64,000 bases of DNA from Enterovibrio norvegicus_B. GTDB taxonomy: Bacteria; Pseudomonadota; Gammaproteobacteria; Enterobacterales; Vibrionaceae. The DNA is taken from contig NZ_MDAG01000068.1 in the NCBI RefSeq assembly GCF_002876705.1, positions 62,001 through 126,000 on the forward strand. The letters are read 5' to 3'. Shown here piece by piece: positions 52,625 to 61,018 of the stretch (its first letter is position 1; each line of letters starts with the position of its first letter). A model generated the notes under the pieces. The model was not told where the DNA came from. It did not search any database and was given only the letters and a program-made list of their open reading frames with translations. The position numbers were made by a program, and so were the translations under genes.

Positions 52625-54046
52625 TCAGTTATCTTTGTTTGCAAGTGTCAGCGCGAGATAGCTTCGCCAAGGAATAGCGTTATCCATACGGCTTTTCGCG
52701 TTGTCATTCAGTGTTTCATCGCTGTCATCAAGAGGCAGTGAAAGGTCGGGCAGCCCAAAGCCACGCAGCAAGGTGTAGCCTTTTTGTTGACTTGAAAGTG
52801 GTGAATCACAAAAATCACGTTGAGCATCAAGATCGGGGTGTTCGATACAAAATTTCGCCCATGCGATAAGTTTTTCTCCTAACGCTTCGTTGATGTCATT
52901 GATCGCTGCGCTATTCGCGCGCTCGCCATGCGGTGAAAGTGCTGACAAGAGCGCATCAGGCGTTGGAAAATACGTTGTTGTTTGAACGTTTTCCTCACCG
53001 CCCAAGTGAAGCTGAGAACACTGCACAATATGTGTAAGTATCGAGCGGCTGTCATCGACATGATCTCGATGAATGCCTATCGACTCACCGCAAAGACTTC
53101 TCACGCCCGCCTCAAACACATTCCACACACCAGGGATTCTTACGCCGAGTGGTACGTTTTCGTTTGCTGAGAGGACATTAGCGAGCACTGAATCTATGAC
53201 GGTCTGATTCGCATCGACATCAAAAATGCGTTTGATTCTATTGATGATTAAGTACAAATACTTTGGATTATCGAGCGTCAGTTCAATAGAAATTGCATGC
53301 TTATCCGGGTTCAAGGTGGCTGTAAATTCACCTTTTGTATCCAAATAGATAAAGGATCTACCGTAGCTATTATCATTTAGCCACTCCATGCCCGTTATCT
53401 GTCTTGTGTTCGCAAAATCATGGAACGCCTGCCAATTGAAAGGAGGGCGGAAATAGAGCATCAAACAGATGGCATCAGAGTGGTGTGTTTTCTTGCGCCT
53501 GACTTGTGTTGGCGATAATTGCATTTGTAGTTGGAAGCAATCGTTAAAGCGGCGAACACTGTTAAAGCCAGCAGCAAACGCAATGTCAGTAACAGAAAGA
53601 TGGGTCTCGTGAAGCAGCTTTTTCGAAAACAAAATTTGTTGGTACAGCGCGTATTGCTTTGGCGAACACCCCAGTGTTTCCGTGAACAGTTTTCTTAGGT
53701 AACGATCTGTCACGCCGAGTTTTTCTGCGAGCGCTGGAATGGCGTTTTCTTGTAGAAAGCCTGCTTGAATCAAACCTAGGGCGCGTTTTAGCGTTGTTTC
53801 TTTACCGATCCACGCGGGTGAGCCCGGTGCGCTGTCTGGACGACAACGTAAGCAAGGTCGAAACCCTTGGGCTGATGCTTCAATCGCGGAATCAAAATAC
53901 CGGATGTTTTCTTCTTTTGGTGTAGGGGCTGGGCAAATAGGACGGCAGTAGATGCCTGTCGAAAGCACACCGATATAAAACACGCCATCAAATCGAGGAT
54001 CACGGGAAAGCCGCGCTTGTTGTCTGAGTGTGTTGACGTTGTCCAT
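52625..54046 (-). CDS. Ada-AlkA fusion: methylphosphotriester sensor, AraC HTH and AlkA-type glycosylase
   Basis: A 473-residue three-part protein. Residues 1-75 are an Ada N-terminal zinc domain with Cys34, Cys38, Cys65 and Cys68 (IYCRPICPAP...CLRCRP), in which the first Cys accepts methyl from phosphotriesters. Residues 90-185 are an AraC-type HTH. Residues 200-473 are an AlkA_N plus HhH-GPD-like DNA glycosylase. The acidic catalytic Asp region (LPLDD) is retained, but the helix-hairpin-helix, normally LPGIGxWTAxY, reads SPLSSQQKGYTLL and lacks GxG. The glycosylase may be weak or altered. ATG 54046 is chosen over a longer frame. ogt follows at 74 bp. Confidence 0.9.
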   Translation of the reverse strand: MDNVNTLRQQARLSRDPRFDGVFYIGVLSTGIYCRPICPAPTPKEENIRYFDSAIEASAQGFRPCLRCRPDSAPGSPAWIGKETTLKRALGLIQAGFLQENAIPALAEKLGVTDRYLRKLFTETLGCSPKQYALYQQILFSKKLLHETHLSVTDIAFAAGFNSVRRFNDCFQLQMQLSPTQVRRKKTHHSDAICLMLYFRPPFNWQAFHDFANTRQITGMEWLNDNSYGRSFIYLDTKGEFTATLNPDKHAISIELTLDNPKYLYLIINRIKRIFDVDANQTVIDSVLANVLSANENVPLGVRIPGVWNVFEAGVRSLCGESIGIHRDHVDDSRSILTHIVQCSQLHLGGEENVQTTTYFPTPDALLSALSPHGERANSAAINDINEALGEKLIAWAKFCIEHPDLDAQRDFCDSPLSSQQKGYTLLRGFGLPDLSLPLDDSDETLNDNAKSRMDNAIPWRSYLALTLANKDN

Positions 54047-54189
54047 TTGCCTACATCCGTAAGTGAAGATGCAGTAACAATAACATTGGATAATGATAAA
54101 AGTAGCCATAAACGGAACTCAACGGTAAGACGGTGAGTCAATTGATGCGGAGGAAGGATTGAGAAAGAAAACGGGGGAGAGCTTATAGC

Positions 54190-54217
54190 AAACAGGCTGC
54201 ACGAGGCAGCCTGTTTT
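54190..54217 (-). terminator. Intrinsic terminator of the DUF3010 gene
   Basis: AAACAGGCTGC, loop ACGAG, GCAGCCTGTTTTT on the plus strand; on the minus strand it reads AACAGGCTGCC...GCAGCCTGTTTG. It lies 15 bp downstream of the DUF3010 stop. Confidence 0.85.
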
Positions 54218-54232
54218 TCACGGTGTTACGAC

Positions 54233-54655
54233 TTACTTGTTCAAGTATGCGCAACCGGTCATGAATGCTTGTTCTTGAAACTGCTTCAAACCGATTTCTT
54301 TTAGCGACACCAATACAGGGGTGCGCTTGAGAGACTCTTTCATTTCGCTAGACGTGAAAACGACACATTCCATGTTATCGATTAGCTGCATAGCGGCTTC
54401 CAATTTGAAGCCAATGGCGCTACCTGCGAACTTACCCTTCATTGGGCGATCACGAATAACAATTTTGTCGACTTTGTAGTCTTCCATCAATTTTGCAAAA
54501 GACTGTTGGAAGTGACGCATTTGCTCAGTGTCAGATGCGTTAGTAATAGTGAATTTACGCGCGCGGCAATCCGGCACTTCAAACAGACCTTGGTCCAATT
54601 CAATGAGGCAGATGTTCGCTTCGTTGCTTTTTAAATCGACGGCACAAATTCGCAT
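54233..54655 (-). CDS. DUF3010 family protein
   Basis: A 140-residue cytoplasmic protein close to vibrio DUF3010 proteins (MRICAVDLKSNEANICL, then FAKLMEDYKVDKIVIRDRP and GFKLEAAMQLID, quoted in pieces). The family is an RNase H-like fold with unknown function; it resembles the fold of YqgF-like nucleases in outline. ATG 54655 with GGAA upstream is preferred over a longer frame to 54715. It has its own terminator. Confidence 0.9.
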   Translation of the reverse strand: MRICAVDLKSNEANICLIELDQGLFEVPDCRARKFTITNASDTEQMRHFQQSFAKLMEDYKVDKIVIRDRPMKGKFAGSAIGFKLEAAMQLIDNMECVVFTSSEMKESLKRTPVLVSLKEIGLKQFQEQAFMTGCAYLNK

Positions 54656-54783
54656 TTTTCTTATTCCACGAGTAAATGAGCGCATCATTATAGGCAAATA
54701 GTGTGCTGCGGTCATGGATTAAGATGGTAGGACGGGTTTGTTTGATGCTGAAAACAACAAAAAGCGGGGAAATCAGAGTCTTC

Positions 54784-55938
54784 TTAGCGGAATTCTTTAA
54801 AAGATGTTTTGAGTTTCGCTTCCGTGAGGCCACGCACAATCTTCAGATCGGGGCGTTTTTTCAAATCGATGTATTCGACTTCGCGGAATGATTCTGTACG
54901 GCCTGAGTAAAAAAGCTTCACGGTTGGGGTCATTAAATCGTCAGGGTTCTCATTGCAGACCAATCCAATCCGCCCATTACTGAGTTCAACAACAGAACCG
55001 ATAGGGTAGAAACCGATGCAGCGAATGAACTTCTTCAGCAGGTCGGAATCGAGATGAAAGGGCGTTAATCCAATCATGATCTTGAAGGCTTCTGATGGTG
55101 AGAGAGCGGGTTTATAGACGCGCTCTGCGGTTAATGCATCGTAGATATCGACAATGCTGGACATGCGACCTATTAGCGTCAGTTCATCGCCTTTTAAGCC
55201 GTTTGGATAGCCGTTTCCATCGATCTTTTCGTGATGCATTAAACTCACGTCTTTGCTGGTTGACGATAATTCAGCCATGTTATCGAGCACAGGTTGAGAG
55301 AGCGTTTGGTGCTCTTTCATGTGCACAAATTCATCGTCGGTGAGTTTACCCGGCTTGTTGAGCACTTCATCTCGGATAAGAATCTTGCCAATGTCGTGCA
55401 CCAAACCGCCAATCGCTAATTCTTCTAGGGTTTGCCTGTCGAGTTCCAGATAACGCCCGAAATTAACCAAATGAAAGGCAACATTCATCGAGTGCTCAAG
55501 TAGGTAGGCACTTTTTTGGCGGATACCGCTGATCCACAAAACCGCTTCACGACGCTCAAAGATGTTATCTACGATATCAGCACTGACTTCTTTTACAGGT
55601 TCGATATCGACAGGTTTGTTGGCGTAGACATCGTTCAATAGCTTGCTCAATTGTTCCTTAGACTTGTCTACGAGGTCTTTGGCTACACTGAATTCACTGT
55701 TTCCTGTGACGGAGGAATGCTTTCCGATTGGGGTTGCATGGTATTGAATGTCTTCCGTTGTGGTGACTTGATCTGCGTCGATGTACACATATTCAACGCC
55801 TTTGCCTCTGAGGTTTTCGATGGTTTCTTGTCGGCGGATGAAGCCAGGCTTTTTCATTCGGGTGCGGGTACGCTGAGATTCGATTTGTTCGACATACATG
55901 CCAATCTCAACGCTATCAATGGCGACTTTTTGCAACAT
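54784..55938 (-). CDS. HD-GYP cyclic-di-GMP phosphodiesterase with DUF3391
   Basis: A 384-residue soluble protein with an N-terminal DUF3391-like regulatory domain (about 1-130) and an HD-GYP domain (about 145-340). The metal and catalytic residues are visible: His181-Asp182 in HDIGK, His235-His236 and the GYP motif at 243-245 (GNGYPNG). It should hydrolyse c-di-GMP to GMP. GGAG precedes the ATG. With the diguanylate cyclase 10 kb away it indicates active c-di-GMP signalling in the organism. Confidence 0.95.
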   Translation of the reverse strand: MLQKVAIDSVEIGMYVEQIESQRTRTRMKKPGFIRRQETIENLRGKGVEYVYIDADQVTTTEDIQYHATPIGKHSSVTGNSEFSVAKDLVDKSKEQLSKLLNDVYANKPVDIEPVKEVSADIVDNIFERREAVLWISGIRQKSAYLLEHSMNVAFHLVNFGRYLELDRQTLEELAIGGLVHDIGKILIRDEVLNKPGKLTDDEFVHMKEHQTLSQPVLDNMAELSSTSKDVSLMHHEKIDGNGYPNGLKGDELTLIGRMSSIVDIYDALTAERVYKPALSPSEAFKIMIGLTPFHLDSDLLKKFIRCIGFYPIGSVVELSNGRIGLVCNENPDDLMTPTVKLFYSGRTESFREVEYIDLKKRPDLKIVRGLTEAKLKTSFKEFR

Positions 55939-56447
55939 TGATGTTCGCTCCGTGTCGGAAAATAGAAGGGTGAAGGGTTAGGAAACAACGTTGTCGAACT
56001 GCGGAATCGACGCGCTTTTTGAGTAATTAAACAATAGCTAATGTTTATAACTATATACAATGTACGAAAAAATGGGGTGTTTTGAAGACGAATCTAGAAC
56101 AAAAATCCAGAATAACAGTACGCAATGCGGAATTTTATACAATACAACGTCGGATCCTGATGCCACTCAATGTGTGTTATCGCCGTTAAACCCTATGAAA
56201 ACTGCGCCTTTTGACATGTGTTTAGTACATTTCACCGCGACACATAATAAAAGTGCGCTGCATCATAAATGTTATCTGTGAAATGTAAACAAGATGGCGT
56301 GCGGAATGCGACGCATAGAAAGCGCTTGAACCCTCCTGATGGATCTATAGACTGCGTGAACGTCTAAGTGCCCATATTGCTTAGATGGATTTTTACGCAG
56401 CGAATGCGTTGCTTTGACCATGATTGAAATACGCAGGCTTAATTCGA
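55939..56447. other. Intergenic region, no gene recognised
   Basis: About 510 A/T-rich bp. A 73-codon plus-strand frame (56060) lacks a ribosome-binding site, has no family similarity and is Cys/Ser/Asn-rich, so it is not called. No terminator, repeat or known regulatory motif was seen. Confidence 0.5.
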
Positions 56448-56984
56448 ATGCGAGTAATTAAAAGCAGCATCCATCCAGATGCGCTTCCTTTGGAAGACAA
56501 AATCACTTTTCATCGACGTGCAGCTCGCGCCATTGTTGTGCGTGGAGAGAGTATTCTTTTGCTGTATACCGAGCGCTATCAAGATTACTCGTTGCCGGGT
56601 GGCGGCATTGATCCTGATGAGAATGAAGTAGAAGGCTTGATTCGGGAACTTCAGGAAGAGACGGGGGCACAAAACATTCGAAACATCGTCCCGTTTGGTG
56701 CTTACGAAGAATACCGTCCGTGGTACAAGCCAGATTTTGATGTGATGCACATGATGTCTTACTGTTTCTGGTGTGATATTGACGAAGAATTGGGTGAAAT
56801 GTCGCTTGAGGACTATGAAATCAAAAACGGCATGCAGCCTGTTTGGATGAATATCCACGAAGCCATTCGTCACAACAAGCACAACATGGCGACAAACGAG
56901 AAACAAGGTTTGTCGATCCAACGTGAAACGTACTTGCTTGAACTGATTGCTTCTGAATTGATGGAAAAACAGAAAGTAAGCTAA
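56448..56984 (+). CDS. Nudix hydrolase
   Basis: A 178-residue Nudix hydrolase. The Nudix box (GGGIDPDENEVEGLIRELQEETGA, residues about 53-76, quoted in part) matches G-x5-E-x7-REUxEExGU, so the metal-binding glutamates are intact. The protein is longer than minimal Nudix enzymes. ATG 56448 is used; the frame begins at TTG 56424 without better signals. It is followed by a terminator. Its nucleoside-diphosphate substrate cannot be predicted. Confidence 0.92.
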   Translation: MRVIKSSIHPDALPLEDKITFHRRAARAIVVRGESILLLYTERYQDYSLPGGGIDPDENEVEGLIRELQEETGAQNIRNIVPFGAYEEYRPWYKPDFDVMHMMSYCFWCDIDEELGEMSLEDYEIKNGMQPVWMNIHEAIRHNKHNMATNEKQGLSIQRETYLLELIASELMEKQKVS

Positions 56985-57011
56985 CTGACAGGGCGTTGTT
57001 TCTACCCCGAT

Positions 57012-57040
57012 AAAAAGGCGAGAGTTCTCTCGCCTTTTTT
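57012..57040. terminator. Intrinsic terminator after the Nudix gene
   Basis: AAAAAGGCGAGA, loop GTTC, TCTCGCCTTTTTT. A strong plus-strand terminator that can also receive the LpxR-family gene transcript from the minus strand. Confidence 0.92.
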
Positions 57041-57129
57041 GATCGTGTCTATCACTGCTCATCTACGCTAAAAAGATGCTAAAAACGCGTTAAAAGTCTA
57101 CGTTGGAAAAGCAGCAATCAATAGAAACG

Positions 57130-58032
57130 TCAGTAACGATAAAACAGTGTGAAGGTGCCGTAAGCATGATGATTACGTTTTGCCGTTTCGTATTGTTTGC
57201 TTTGCACCGTTGCAGAGGCTGTCGCCCCCCAGTTATTTGAATACCACGTAAAGCCTGCAGATGCAGCGCCTTGGATGTTCTCGATGGTCAAATCACTGTT
57301 CTCGGCAGGTTTATCGCCTTCAATCGTGACGTCATCAAAGCGATAACGTGCTTCGAGCGTGGTGAAGAAAAACATACCGGCGGCACTGTTGCTCAACATG
57401 CCCGTGTCGACAGTATTACCCGCAATGACAGACGTTGAACCAAAGGTGTTGCCCAGATCGATACCAAGACGATAAGTACCACCAGCAGCGACTTCACTTT
57501 GGAAGTTGCCACCCTGGCCACGGCCAAACACACTGAATTCGCCCATCGGGCTACGTGCGATGAGTTGGTGGGCTTCGCCGCTCAATTGATAGATGAACTC
57601 ATCATAGATTTGATAGTCCCAACCTTGTGGGTCGGGAGAACCAACGATAGTGTGAACGATGGATTGGCCAGTTTCTGCGCCAGAGTTCGGGCCAACAGTA
57701 CCCAGCAACAAACCCCCTTTTAGTGCGAAGGTATCGGTTTGTTGGTAAAGCCTGGCTTGTGTATAAAGAAAGCCCGCATAGGCACGTTCATTTGGCAGTG
57801 GCTCGGTGAGTTCGATGTCAGAAGGTGTCCACATTTGTTGACCGATTTCAATGCTATACCCAATGAGGCCTGGATCTGAAGACCAACGTAGGAAAAGGCC
57901 ACTTGTGTATTCTCGGTCTGTACCGATGACGCCGTCATTATCAATCGACAGCGAAACCGTGGCAGCATGCACAGGAAAAGTGAACATTGGTGCGGCGATG
58001 ATCGCAGCGCCAATTAATCTGCGTGTTAACAT
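57130..58032 (-). CDS. LpxR-family outer-membrane protein (lipid A 3-O-deacylase type, DUF2219)
   Basis: A 300-residue outer-membrane barrel with a Sec signal peptide (MLTRRLIGAAIIAAPMF...HAATV) and a C-terminal FxLFYRY beta-signal. LpxR-family features are clear: DND (31-33) with Thr43 in DREYTSG, GQQMWTP, ERAYAGFLY, GPNSGAETGQSIVH with His127 and GWDYQIYDE. In Salmonella LpxR the equivalent Asn, Asp, Thr and His are catalytic, so 3-prime-O-deacylation of lipid A is a reasonable prediction. AGGG lies before the ATG. Confidence 0.87.
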   Translation of the reverse strand: MLTRRLIGAAIIAAPMFTFPVHAATVSLSIDNDGVIGTDREYTSGLFLRWSSDPGLIGYSIEIGQQMWTPSDIELTEPLPNERAYAGFLYTQARLYQQTDTFALKGGLLLGTVGPNSGAETGQSIVHTIVGSPDPQGWDYQIYDEFIYQLSGEAHQLIARSPMGEFSVFGRGQGGNFQSEVAAGGTYRLGIDLGNTFGSTSVIAGNTVDTGMLSNSAAGMFFFTTLEARYRFDDVTIEGDKPAENSDLTIENIQGAASAGFTWYSNNWGATASATVQSKQYETAKRNHHAYGTFTLFYRY

Positions 58033-58153
58033 AAAATCCCTATTGTTTAGGATATGACGCCATGTGCGTCTTAAATGCGACTCAGTGGAGTGTCGGCGCT
58101 TATGCTAACTCATAACCCTGCGCCTGACGATTGTCGTTTGAAAGGAGAGTGAT

Positions 58154-59002
58154 TTGTCCCAGAATATTGATGTAATTGTCAACGCAGAGTGGCTGAAAGC
58201 CCATTTTTCTGCGCCAAACGTCAAAACCGTAGATGCCAGTTGGTTCATGCCAGGCAGCCAAAGAAACGGTGCGCAAGAGTGGAAAACGAAACGTATTCCA
58301 GGTGCGGTATATTTTGATTTCGATGGCGAGATTAAAGACCAGACAACGTCGTTACCGCATATGTTGCCATCGACCGACGTGTTTGCAGAAAACGTGAGTA
58401 AACTGGGTATTTCCAATTCCGATACGGTTGTTGTGTATGACAGTGCTGGCATCTTCTCATCGCCGCGTGTGTGGTGGATGTTTAAAGTGATGGGGCATCA
58501 AAATGTCGCGTTACTTGATGGTGGTTTACCTGCGTGGGAAAGCGTTGGTGGGGACATAGACAACATGCCGCCTGTTCAGCCTCAGATGACAGAATACACG
58601 GCATGCTTTCAACCTGAGCGCTACATCGACAGAGACGCTTTATTGGCAGGCATCACCACCAATTCTCTGAATGTTATCGATGTGCGTCCTTTTGACCGTT
58701 TCAGTGGCGGTGTGGCAGAGCCAAGAGAAGGTGTGCGTAGCGGGCACATGCCAAATGCTGTCAATTTACCTTTTCCATCGGTCATGCAAGATGGTTTCTT
58801 CAAATCTTCTCAGGAATTAAGTCAACTGTTGGCAACCGTCGTATCGGGTGCGTTACCGAACGTTACATCCTGTGGGTCTGGTGTCACTGCGTGTACGGTA
58901 GCACTCGCCAGCGAACATACCATTGGCAAAGTGATTGCTGTATATGATGGCTCGTGGACAGAGTGGGGCGGCGATCATCGTTTACCCATTGAAGTGCTGT
59001 AA
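58154..59002 (+). CDS. sseA: 3-mercaptopyruvate/thiosulfate sulfurtransferase SseA
   Basis: A 282-residue tandem rhodanese. The second domain has the active-site loop CGSGVT (Cys240), the SseA-type sequence that prefers 3-mercaptopyruvate over thiosulfate; the first domain lacks the Cys. The start codon is TTG at 58154, with GGAG 5-6 bases before it; no closer ATG gives the MSQNIDVIVNAEW opening. It is cytoplasmic. A strong terminator follows about 35 bp downstream. Confidence 0.93.
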   Translation: MSQNIDVIVNAEWLKAHFSAPNVKTVDASWFMPGSQRNGAQEWKTKRIPGAVYFDFDGEIKDQTTSLPHMLPSTDVFAENVSKLGISNSDTVVVYDSAGIFSSPRVWWMFKVMGHQNVALLDGGLPAWESVGGDIDNMPPVQPQMTEYTACFQPERYIDRDALLAGITTNSLNVIDVRPFDRFSGGVAEPREGVRSGHMPNAVNLPFPSVMQDGFFKSSQELSQLLATVVSGALPNVTSCGSGVTACTVALASEHTIGKVIAVYDGSWTEWGGDHRLPIEVL

Positions 59003-59037
59003 TCGCCTTCAGCGGTCAAAACAAATGCATTCAATGC

Positions 59038-59066
59038 TAAGGCCTTCCTCGATGAAGGCCTTTTTT
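59038..59066 (+). terminator. Intrinsic terminator of sseA
   Basis: AAGGCCTTC, loop CTCGAT, GAAGGCCTTTTTT. Confidence 0.9.
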
Positions 59067-59360
59067 CTGTCCGCTGTTTACGTGTCAGTGGGTTTTGGGA
59101 TGATCATTCCAAGGGAGAAAAATCGACGGCATAGGGGTGTGATCGTGTGCCGAGAATAGGGAAATAATTTCTGAAAACCGTCCCTTTGTGTTGGATGATT
59201 TTCGCGCTGCAAAAATGAAAACTAAGATTGAAGGGTGGATGAGATCAAATCCCAAGTGGTATACCAATGGGCGCACCATTTAAAAGGGTTACAAAACATT
59301 AACAATATGTTACACCTTGTTACATCTTCTTGGTAAATCAAGGAATAACGGAGCAGCACC
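59067..59360 (+). promoter_or_regulatory. Region upstream of ravA with GTTACA repeats
   Basis: GTTACA occurs at 59288-59293, 59309-59314 and 59319-59324. Spacings of 21 and 10 bp place the three motifs on the same helical face, as expected for direct-repeat operator half-sites, about 40-70 bp before the ravA start. No matching regulator family was recognised. Confidence 0.4.
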
Positions 59361-61010
59361 GTGACGAATCAAATCGCTATGCCCACAAATCATGCATTAT
59401 TGCCTGAGCGTATCCAAAAACTGGTTAACGCGCTGTCGAGTGGTGTTTATGAGCGAGAGAATACTATTCGTCTTTGCTTGCTCGCAGCATTAAGCGGAGA
59501 GAGTGTCTTTCTTCTCGGTCCGCCAGGGATTGCAAAAAGTTATATCGCAAAACGTCTCATTAAAGCCTTCGATAACAGCAGCTTTTTTGAATACTTGATG
59601 ACGCGGTTTTCAACCCCAGAAGAGGTGTTTGGACCCCTCTCTATCCAAGAGCTTAAAGACAACGGGAAATACGTGCGTTTAACCGAAGGGTATCTGCCGA
59701 CGGCCGACGTTGTTTTTCTTGATGAAATTTGGAAAGCCGGCCCAGCCATTCTTAATACTCTCCTTACGGTGGTTAATGAACGCGTATTTAGAAACGGCAG
59801 CGAAGTCTTGCCTGTTCCTATGCGCTTGCTTGTTGCCGCCTCCAATGAACTGCCAGAAGCGGACAGTGGCCTCGATGCATTGTACGACCGCATGCTTGTG
59901 CGTGTTTTCGTTAACCGCATTCAAGAGAAAGGTAACTTCAAACGTTTGATCGTTGGTGAACAAGGTGAAACTGACGCGGAGATTGGCGCTGATATTGCGA
60001 TCAAAGCACAGGAATACCAACTGTGGCAGCGTCAAATTGATCTCGTCTCACTTTCCGATGAGGTGTTCGAAAAGATCTACGCACTGAAACTCCTTTTAGA
60101 GCGAGAGGCGGAAGATGGCGGACACCCATTCCCAGCCGAAGAACTGTATATCTCAGATCGACGCTGGAAAAAGGCGGTACGTTTGCTGAAAGCGAGTGCC
60201 TTCTTCAACGGCCGAAATGAGGTCAATCCGGTTGATCTTCTGTTGCTGCAAGAATGCCTCTGGCACAGTCCTGAGTCTCGAAGTGTTGTGAACGCTGTGA
60301 TGCGTCAATTCGCTAAACAAGTGTGCTTCAATCAACAAGAAGCCTTGTCTGTCGCGACAGATGCGAACGACGACGTGAAAGAGTTGGCAGAAGAAGTGAT
60401 TGATACACTCGGCCACGATGTCGGTACTGAAGTGTCGATGCGTAAAGAGAAGTATCTGGTGGATCTGTCTAAAGCACGCCGCTATTCCGTCAATTCAAGC
60501 CATAATTTAATCAAGCTGGTGATGTTAGATTCTAACCCGTCTGTTTCTGAAAAAGAGAAAGGGGACAGTCGCTGGGTGTATGTCGAAGCCAGTGAGTTCG
60601 AGAAGAAGATTAAAAACGGTGCGTGTGATGTATACGGCTACGTGAACAAAAACCCGAATCTTTGCATGCTCAAGTTTGATGTGACCGGTGATTTAGCATT
60701 GATGATAAAAGACATCGCCAATCGTCCTGTTGCCGTCGCGATTGCAGGTATTGATGATGACGCTGAAACCTTCAATGCATGGCAAGTGACAACGGAGGCG
60801 GCTATCGCCAAGGTCGACGATGCAAAGCACATGATCCGTGTTGCTAGAATGCAGTTGAATGCGGCCCTACCACATAACTTTGCTAACTCTGATCTTTTGG
60901 AATTGTTGGCAAACAGTATTACCGATGCAGAAGAAGCGTTGCAAAAGCAAACCGCCAAATTCGAAAAAGATGCGTTTCGTATTCGTATGTTGAACGAATA
61001 CTTCGCTTAG
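59361..61010 (+). CDS. ravA: MoxR-family AAA+ ATPase RavA
   Basis: RavA is a hexameric MoxR AAA+ ATPase that in E. coli interacts with lysine decarboxylase CadA/LdcI and, with ViaA, with respiratory complex I and fumarate reductase. The 549-residue protein has Walker A GPPGIAKS (53-60), Walker B VVFLDEIWK (about 115-123), and the C-terminal LARA-like beta region. Length is within the family range. The start is GTG at 59361 with GGAG upstream. viaA starts 9 bp after its stop. No lysine decarboxylase gene is near. Confidence 0.95.
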   Translation: MTNQIAMPTNHALLPERIQKLVNALSSGVYERENTIRLCLLAALSGESVFLLGPPGIAKSYIAKRLIKAFDNSSFFEYLMTRFSTPEEVFGPLSIQELKDNGKYVRLTEGYLPTADVVFLDEIWKAGPAILNTLLTVVNERVFRNGSEVLPVPMRLLVAASNELPEADSGLDALYDRMLVRVFVNRIQEKGNFKRLIVGEQGETDAEIGADIAIKAQEYQLWQRQIDLVSLSDEVFEKIYALKLLLEREAEDGGHPFPAEELYISDRRWKKAVRLLKASAFFNGRNEVNPVDLLLLQECLWHSPESRSVVNAVMRQFAKQVCFNQQEALSVATDANDDVKELAEEVIDTLGHDVGTEVSMRKEKYLVDLSKARRYSVNSSHNLIKLVMLDSNPSVSEKEKGDSRWVYVEASEFEKKIKNGACDVYGYVNKNPNLCMLKFDVTGDLALMIKDIANRPVAVAIAGIDDDAETFNAWQVTTEAAIAKVDDAKHMIRVARMQLNAALPHNFANSDLLELLANSITDAEEALQKQTAKFEKDAFRIRMLNEYFA

Positions 61011-61018
61011 GAGCGCGG

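Noticed and set aside
56060..56281. 73-codon plus-strand ORF
   Set aside because: No ribosome-binding site and no protein-like pattern; composition is typical of an A/T-rich non-coding frame.
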